Assembly: GCA_017632555.1 (NCBI GenBank)
Contig: JAGBRF010000031.1
Coordinates: forward strand, 1 to 10,598
DNA from: Alphaproteobacteria bacterium
Lineage (GTDB): Bacteria; Pseudomonadota; Alphaproteobacteria; RF32; UBA3637
Length of the DNA: 10,598 bases
Reading direction: 5' to 3'
Position numbers and translations under genes: made by a program. The notes below the pieces were generated by a model. The model ran no database searches. It saw nothing but the letters and a program-made list of their open reading frames with translations, and had not been told where the DNA came from. Each line of letters opens with the position of its first letter. Positions within the stretch are counted from its first letter, which is position 1. Below, piece by piece: positions 6,539-10,598 of the stretch.

Positions 6539-7168
6539 TTATAAGGAATGTTGTCTGCCCATTTCTGGAATTTTAACATTCATTTTGCTGACTTTTACCG
6601 GGTCTTTCTTTTTGTCGTCTTTGTCGGCTTCTTCCAAAACCCGTTTCATCAAATCTTTTCTGTCGGCTTCTTTTCTTTCAAGGTCTTGTTTTCTTCTTTC
6701 CACTTCTGCTTCGGCTTCCCGTTCTCCCGCCAACATTTTCAAATATTCTTTTTCGGAAATCCGTTTAACCGGAATGATAACTTTACCATTTTGTATGACA
6801 AAATATCCGGCTAATACTTCAATCATACGTTCTTCTTTGGGTTCGTTTTCTGTGTCGGTATGTTCATGCAAACGTTCCAACCCATTTGAAGCCGGAGCAT
6901 AAGGCGCCATTCCGTTATCGTCCGGTAAGCAGTCGTATTTACAATTGTGGCTGTCCAATGCTTCTTGAATTTTATCCAAATCTTCAGAAGGGATATTCTT
7001 TTGAATAATGTTAAAAAAGACTTTTTTTTGTATTTCGTCTTCCAATTTGACAACGTTTATAAGCGCACCGGAAAAACCGGTTTTAAACGCTTTATCGCCG
7101 ATAGCCTTGACAATATCTTCTTTGGAAGAATATTTTTCCATCGTTTTCAAATCAATAACATTTTTCAT
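6539..7168 (-). CDS. Protein of unknown function, paralog of the downstream Cys/His-tail protein
   Basis: 209 residues, without signal peptide or membrane helix. Start ATG 7168 has AAAGGGA about 8 nt upstream. The N-terminal ~80 residues (VIDLKTMEKYSS..AIGDKAFKT..EDLDKIQEALD) match the N-terminus of the downstream gene and form a shared, mostly helical module I do not recognise. The halves after it differ. This protein has a short Cys-containing loop (HNCKYDCLPDD), then a compact segment (MIEVLAGYFVIQNGKVIIPVKRIS, about 115-138), then a long charged stretch at about 139-190 rich in Glu/Lys/Arg that is probably coiled coil. It ends in a basic tail. Likely intracellular and perhaps a scaffold or partner-binding protein, but no function is claimed. 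It has its own promoter just downstream of mnmA. Confidence 0.83.
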   Translation of the reverse strand: MKNVIDLKTMEKYSSKEDIVKAIGDKAFKTGFSGALINVVKLEDEIQKKVFFNIIQKNIPSEDLDKIQEALDSHNCKYDCLPDDNGMAPYAPASNGLERLHEHTDTENEPKEERMIEVLAGYFVIQNGKVIIPVKRISEKEYLKMLAGEREAEAEVERRKQDLERKEADRKDLMKRVLEEADKDDKKKDPVKVSKMNVKIPEMGRQHSL

Positions 7169-7184
7169 TCGTGAAATCCCTTTC

Positions 7185-7199
7185 TTGTTGTGATAACAA
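7185..7199. repeat. Short inverted repeat at a predicted transcription start
   Basis: TTGTT (7185-7189), a 5-bp centre, then AACAA (7195-7199). It overlaps the predicted transcription start (about 7198) of the 209-residue protein gene, where an operator would be expected. Five-bp arms are short and could occur by chance. Confidence 0.3.
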
Positions 7200-7204
7200 A
7201 TGAC

Positions 7205-7233
7205 ATATTACAACAAAAGGGAATAAAAGTCAA
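7205..7233 (-). promoter_or_regulatory. Sigma-70 promoter of the 209-residue protein gene
   Basis: On the minus strand TTGACT (7233-7228), exact 17-bp spacer, then TAATAT (7210-7205). Transcription would begin near 7198, about 30 nt before the ATG. The -35 box begins 8 bp beyond the mnmA stop codon, so read-through from the mnmA operon could also reach this gene; no intrinsic terminator is visible between them. Confidence 0.65.
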
Positions 7234-7241
7234 TACGTTTG

Positions 7242-8315
7242 TCAATCTTTTGCAATAACACCGCCGCCGATGACAATGTCGCCATCGTAAAAGACCATGG
7301 ATTGTCCCGGAGTGAATGATTTTTGCGCTTCATCATAAACAACGCGTGCCTTTCCGTTTTCGACATAAACGGTAACAGGTGCCGGTTTTGCCGTTGAACG
7401 TTGTTTTGCAAAAGCCCTGAATTGTTCTGGTGGTGTTGCAAATTTAATCCAATGCAAATCGTCCACGAAACATTCTGTTTTTTGAGTGTCCGCAACAGTT
7501 CCGACCCAAACGATGTTTTTATGTGCGTCAACGTCTAAAACAAACAACGGTTCGGGATAAGCAATTCCCAACCCTTTGCGTTGTCCGATTGTATAGTTCC
7601 AATACCCTTGATGTGTGCCTAAAACTTTGCCGTTCATCAACATAATGTTGCCTTTTTTAGGGGGCAGTTGCAACAAATCATTATAATCGCCGGAATAAAA
7701 ATCTTGGCTGTCCGCTTTATCGGCAACGGCAAGTCCGCGTTCACGCGCCATTTGGCGTACTTGTTCTTTTGTGTAATTGCCCAACGGGAATAAAACGTGA
7801 GCCAATTGTTCTTGCGACAAGCGATACAGAAAATAGCTTTGATCTTTTTTTGTGTCGGCACCTTTTTTCAATAAATATCGACCGGTTTCGTTGTCTTTTT
7901 CAGTTCGGGCATAATGACCGGTTGCAAAAAAATCATAGTTGATACCTTCTTTTTTTGCTTTTTGCGTCAATAATCCGAATTTCATCAACTCATTACATTT
8001 GACACAAGGATTTGGCGTGCGTCCGGCGGCATATTCGGATTTGAAATAAGCCAAAACCGTTTGCTTATATTCTTCGGCACAATCGAATACATACGTTTTA
8101 ATGCCGATTTTATCAGCAAATTCTTGAATATTTTTAATGTCTTCTTTTTCTTCGGGACCATAACAAGCATTGCCCGCCGTTACCAAATTGGGAATATCAG
8201 CATTATAAATGGACATGGAAATGCCGATAACTTCATATCCTTGTTCTTTCAATAACAGGGCGGAAAGGGAAGAATCCACGCCACCCGATAAACCAACAAT
8301 TACTACTTCAGCCAT
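7242..8315 (-). CDS. mnmA: tRNA-specific 2-thiouridylase MnmA, variant lacking the second catalytic Cys
   Basis: A 357-residue enzyme expected to make 2-thiouridine at U34 of Lys, Glu and Gln tRNAs with ATP and a relayed sulfur. The N-terminal PP-loop is SGGVDSS (10-16). NPCVKCN (102-108) carries the first catalytic cysteine in a CxxC. GHYA (133-136), KKDQSYFLY (156-164) and IGQRKGLGIA (243-252) are all family hallmarks. Canonical MnmA has a second essential cysteine in a 'SQxICF' or 'STGICF' motif; here that place reads DSQDFYSGDY (202-211) with no Cys, and the only later Cys is C282. An extra 'ACYGPEEKEDI' at 50-60 also differs from typical alphaproteobacterial sequences. I recall similar '(D/E)SQDF..GDY' MnmA forms in other phyla, so this may be a natural subfamily acquired by transfer. 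The start overlaps the antiporter gene by 13 bp. Confidence 0.93.
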   Translation of the reverse strand: MAEVVIVGLSGGVDSSLSALLLKEQGYEVIGISMSIYNADIPNLVTAGNACYGPEEKEDIKNIQEFADKIGIKTYVFDCAEEYKQTVLAYFKSEYAAGRTPNPCVKCNELMKFGLLTQKAKKEGINYDFFATGHYARTEKDNETGRYLLKKGADTKKDQSYFLYRLSQEQLAHVLFPLGNYTKEQVRQMARERGLAVADKADSQDFYSGDYNDLLQLPPKKGNIMLMNGKVLGTHQGYWNYTIGQRKGLGIAYPEPLFVLDVDAHKNIVWVGTVADTQKTECFVDDLHWIKFATPPEQFRAFAKQRSTAKPAPVTVYVENGKARVVYDEAQKSFTPGQSMVFYDGDIVIGGGVIAKD

Positions 8316-9244
8316 ATAAAATATCCCACATAAGCAATTAAAAACAAAGCACCGGTTAAACGGGAAATACGCTTAAATATTCCCATTGAAACAAGCCACA
8401 AGGTAACACCGGCCATAACAATATAACTTTTGCCGGCATCTTCCGGAAAGTTCAACGGCGTAAGCAAAGCAACGACACCCAAAATAAACAATGCGTTGTA
8501 AATGTTGGATCCAACGATATTACCATAAGCAACTTCGTTGTGCTTTTTTACCGATGCGGCGATGGAGCTTGCCAATTCCGGTAACGATGTGCCAATGGCA
8601 ACAACCGTCAAACCGATGATTGTTTCGGAAATTTTCCATTGACGCGCCAAATCAACGGCACTGTTTACCAATAAACGCGCACCGCCCATTGTCATTAAAA
8701 TACCCGCAGCGGTTACCAATACCCAAAAGAAAGCCGAATGTTTATCATCGGCCGTTTGTGATAATTCTTTTTCCATTTCACGTATGGCTTTTTTGTCTTT
8801 TCTTTCGCCAAAATAACAAATGCAAATATAAGCAATTAAGCCGGCGACAAACAAAAAGCCACCTAAAAAGTTCAACGATTTGAAGTAAGTGGCTATACCC
8901 AAAGCAATTGTTGAAAAGATTAAAAAGAAAGAATCCCGCTTAAAATCTTTCATTTCAATTTTAATCGGGCGAATAACCGCCGTCACACCCAAAACCAAAA
9001 GGACGTTGCAAATGTTTGAACCGATGACATTTCCAACGGCAATTCCGGGAGCAGGGGGATTTTTGAATACTGATAAAATGCTGGCTATCAATTCCGGTGT
9101 GGACGTTCCGAACCCGACCAAAACAATACCGACAACCAATGGTGATATTTTTAATTTGTTGGCAACTCCGACCGCCCCTTTAACAAGTGTATCGCCTCCA
9201 AAAGCCAATAGAGCCAAACCCAAAATCAAATACAAATACAGCAT
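8303..9244 (-). CDS. Calcium/sodium antiporter, YrbG-type (CaCA family)
   Basis: A 313-residue inner-membrane exchanger with about ten hydrophobic helices arranged as two inverted halves. The alpha-1 repeat shows GFGTSTPELIAS (44-55) followed by GNVIGSNICNVLLVLG. The alpha-2 repeat shows AIGTSLPELASSIAAS (about 210-225) followed by GNIVGSNIYNALFILG. The paired GTS.PE acidic residues are the cation-binding sites of the family. A charged cytoplasmic loop (about 147-170, ERKDKKAIREMEKE) separates the halves. It probably moves Ca2+ out using Na+ or H+; the exact ion is inferred from the family. The ATG (9244) overlaps the cvpA stop in a TAATG, so translation is coupled. The gene ends TAG immediately followed by in-frame TAA. 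Confidence 0.93.
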   Translation of the reverse strand: MLYLYLILGLALLAFGGDTLVKGAVGVANKLKISPLVVGIVLVGFGTSTPELIASILSVFKNPPAPGIAVGNVIGSNICNVLLVLGVTAVIRPIKIEMKDFKRDSFFLIFSTIALGIATYFKSLNFLGGFLFVAGLIAYICICYFGERKDKKAIREMEKELSQTADDKHSAFFWVLVTAAGILMTMGGARLLVNSAVDLARQWKISETIIGLTVVAIGTSLPELASSIAASVKKHNEVAYGNIVGSNIYNALFILGVVALLTPLNFPEDAGKSYIVMAGVTLWLVSMGIFKRISRLTGALFLIAYVGYFIWLK

Positions 9245-9894
9245 TATTCAATCCCTTCGATTAAAGAATCCATACTTTCCAAATCTTGTTCATCGTAAGA
9301 AGTTTCTTCTTCCTTCTTTGTTTCTTTTTTGACTTCTTTTTCAATGACAGGCTTTTCCTTTATTTCAACATTTTCTGTTGTGACTTGTTGTTTTTTGGTC
9401 ATACCTTGAATGCCTTTTATCACGTCTTCAGGCAATATACTTTCCACAACAGGCATCGTCTTTTCCAAATAAGGCAATGAAAAGTTTTTGTCGGTATATT
9501 CTTCCATAGTTTCTTTTTTGAAAGCGTATACGGCAAAATAAAAAACGATGAAAGCCAATAACAATCCCCTTAAAACACCGAAAGCAAATCCCAAAATTCT
9601 GTCCAGACCGCTTAAAACGCTTTTACGCAATTTTGATGTGATTTTTGCGTTGATGATTGTGCAAATAACCAAGATAACCAAAGCAATAACAATCGCGGCA
9701 ACAATATCGGCAACCGTTGGATTTGTAATTATTTTACGGAACAGCGGACGTGCAAACAACAATCCGTAAAAAGCACCGAAGGCGGCCAAAATCCAAGCAA
9801 TCAAACCCAACAATTCCCGTATTAAACCCCGATAGGATGCCAACAATCCGGAAATCAAAATAACTGCAATCAAAATAACATCAATCATACCCAT
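9244..9894 (-). CDS. cvpA: CvpA family membrane protein
   Basis: 216 residues with four predicted membrane helices (about 4-26, 29-48, 62-82 and 103-124) and the family signature region GLDRILGFAFGVLRG (96-110). CvpA proteins are inner-membrane proteins linked to colicin V secretion and envelope integrity; the molecular activity is not settled. After the helices comes a ~90-residue soluble tail that becomes a strongly charged Glu/Lys run (about 170-205) and ends DSLIEGIE, longer and more charged than the minimal CvpA domain. The ATG at 9894 has AAGGGA upstream; the Met two codons on (9888) is an alternative. It follows radA by 12 bp and overlaps the antiporter start by one base. Confidence 0.92.
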   Translation of the reverse strand: MGMIDVILIAVILISGLLASYRGLIRELLGLIAWILAAFGAFYGLLFARPLFRKIITNPTVADIVAAIVIALVILVICTIINAKITSKLRKSVLSGLDRILGFAFGVLRGLLLAFIVFYFAVYAFKKETMEEYTDKNFSLPYLEKTMPVVESILPEDVIKGIQGMTKKQQVTTENVEIKEKPVIEKEVKKETKKEEETSYDEQDLESMDSLIEGIE

Positions 9895-9906
9895 TTTCTT
9901 TTTCCC

Positions 9907-10598
9907 TTATTTAACAAAAAATTCCACCAAACTTTTCAAATTACCCATTTCGTGAATGTGAATGTCCGCCGTAACTTTCTTTTTGTGTGTGTATTGCGTT
10001 GGCATTAAAGCCTTTTCAAAGCCCAATTTGGCGGCTTCCTTTAATCGCAAATCCATTTGAGGTACGGCACGTACTTCGCCGGATAAACCCACTTCACCGA
10101 AAACAACCATATCGGAAGGCATTGGTTTTTGTGTCAATGAAGATACGACTGCCGCCTCAACAGCCAAATCAGCTGCCGGCTCCGTTATTTTTAAGCCACC
10201 GGCAATGTTCAAATAAACATCACGATTGCTTAAAATGATACCGCATCTTGCTTCCAATACAGCCAAAATCATATTTAATCGATTGGAATCCCAACCGACA
10301 ACAGCCCGTCTGGGCGAAGTTCCGAATGATTGAGCCACCAAAGCTTGCACTTCCACCAAAACAGGACGAGAACCTTCAATGCCTGCAAAAACACAATTCC
10401 CAGAGATATGTCCTTGCCTATCTGCTAAAAATAAGGCAGAAGGATTAGCAACTTCTGACAAGCCCTTGTCAGTCATTTCAAAAACGCCGATTTCATCTGT
10501 TGCGCCAAAACGATTTTTGACACTACGCAAAATGCGGAAATGGTGTCCACGATCACCCTCAAACTAAAGAACGGTATCCACCATGTGTTCCAACACAC
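9907..10598 (-). CDS. radA: RadA (Sms) DNA recombination/repair ATPase, C-terminal part with an in-frame TAG
   Basis: Only the C-terminal portion lies in the window; the zinc finger and Walker A would be upstream beyond the edge. The frame reads LEHMVDTVL, then TAG at 10566-10564, then FEGDRGHHFRILRSVKNRFGATDEIGVFEM. This contains the RadA-specific KNRFG motif. A Lon-protease-like domain follows (IEGSRPVLVEVQALV, SFGTSPRRAVVGWDSNRLNMI, LNIAGGLKITEPAADLA, FGEVGLSGEVRAV). RadA promotes branch migration in homologous recombination. The stop replaces what is normally an aromatic residue in 'DTVLYFEGD', a one-base change from TAC or TAT. An ORF restarting downstream (for example at TTG 10530) would lack the ATPase core. 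Either radA is broken here or the base is an error. First gene of the radA-cvpA-antiporter-mnmA operon within this window. Confidence 0.92.
10564..10566 (-). other. radA: In-frame TAG stop within conserved RadA sequence
   Basis: Minus-strand codon TAG sits between DTVL and FEGDRG, both recognisable RadA sequence in one continuous frame, so it is a point interruption and not a frameshift. It lies 33 bases from the window end. A single C-to-G or T-to-G difference from a Tyr codon would create it. Confidence 0.85.

Noticed and set aside
1..10598. CRISPR array, insertion sequence, prophage or defence system
   Set aside because: No regularly spaced repeats, transposase or integrase motifs, terminal repeats or known defence domains were seen on either strand.

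Overview
The window looks like a stretch of a low-to-moderate-GC alphaproteobacterial chromosome. Gene content suggests an uncultured, possibly gut-associated lineage; this is inferred from gene order and protein style, not from any database match. The best clue is radA followed closely by cvpA, an order I know from Alphaproteobacteria, where purF usually comes next. Here the next genes are instead a Na+/Ca2+ antiporter and mnmA. Promoters are of sigma-70 type with good -35/-10 boxes.

Layout. (a) 1-668, minus: a protein with a C-type-lectin-like/DUF6273-style N-terminal half. It is cut by an in-frame TAA at 153-155, and the same frame stays open with family-like sequence to the window edge. 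(b) 724-2583, minus: a YheS-type ABC-F ATPase whose promoter predicts a leaderless mRNA. (c) 2709-5334, plus: two genes for exported proteins, transcribed divergently from the ABC-F gene. One is a MORN_2/YwqK-like repeat protein; the other is a cysteine-containing protein ending in a TonB/TolA-C-like domain. (d) 5340-7168, minus: a TrmN6-like methyltransferase and two tandem paralogous small proteins of unknown function, one ending in a Cys/His-rich, probably metal-binding tail. Each paralog has its own promoter. (e) 7242-10598, minus: a compact operon radA (5' end missing) - cvpA - Na+/Ca2+ antiporter - mnmA, with gaps of 12 bp or less and two overlaps.

How the genes fit together. Much of the window is housekeeping: translation (ABC-F, TrmN6, MnmA), recombination (RadA) and membrane functions (CvpA, antiporter). 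The less ordinary material is the secreted pair, the tandem paralog pair, the interrupted DUF6273-like gene, an MnmA lacking the usual second catalytic cysteine, and an in-frame TAG inside a conserved part of RadA. The two in-frame stops lie close to opposite ends of the window, so assembly or read error at contig ends is a serious alternative to real gene decay.

There is no gene-free stretch longer than 300 bases. I see no rRNA, tRNA, CRISPR array, insertion sequence or convincing intrinsic terminator. I do not see a clear new defence or mobile system. The best candidates for undescribed biology are the tandem paralogs at 6054-7168 and the exported pair at 2709-5334.
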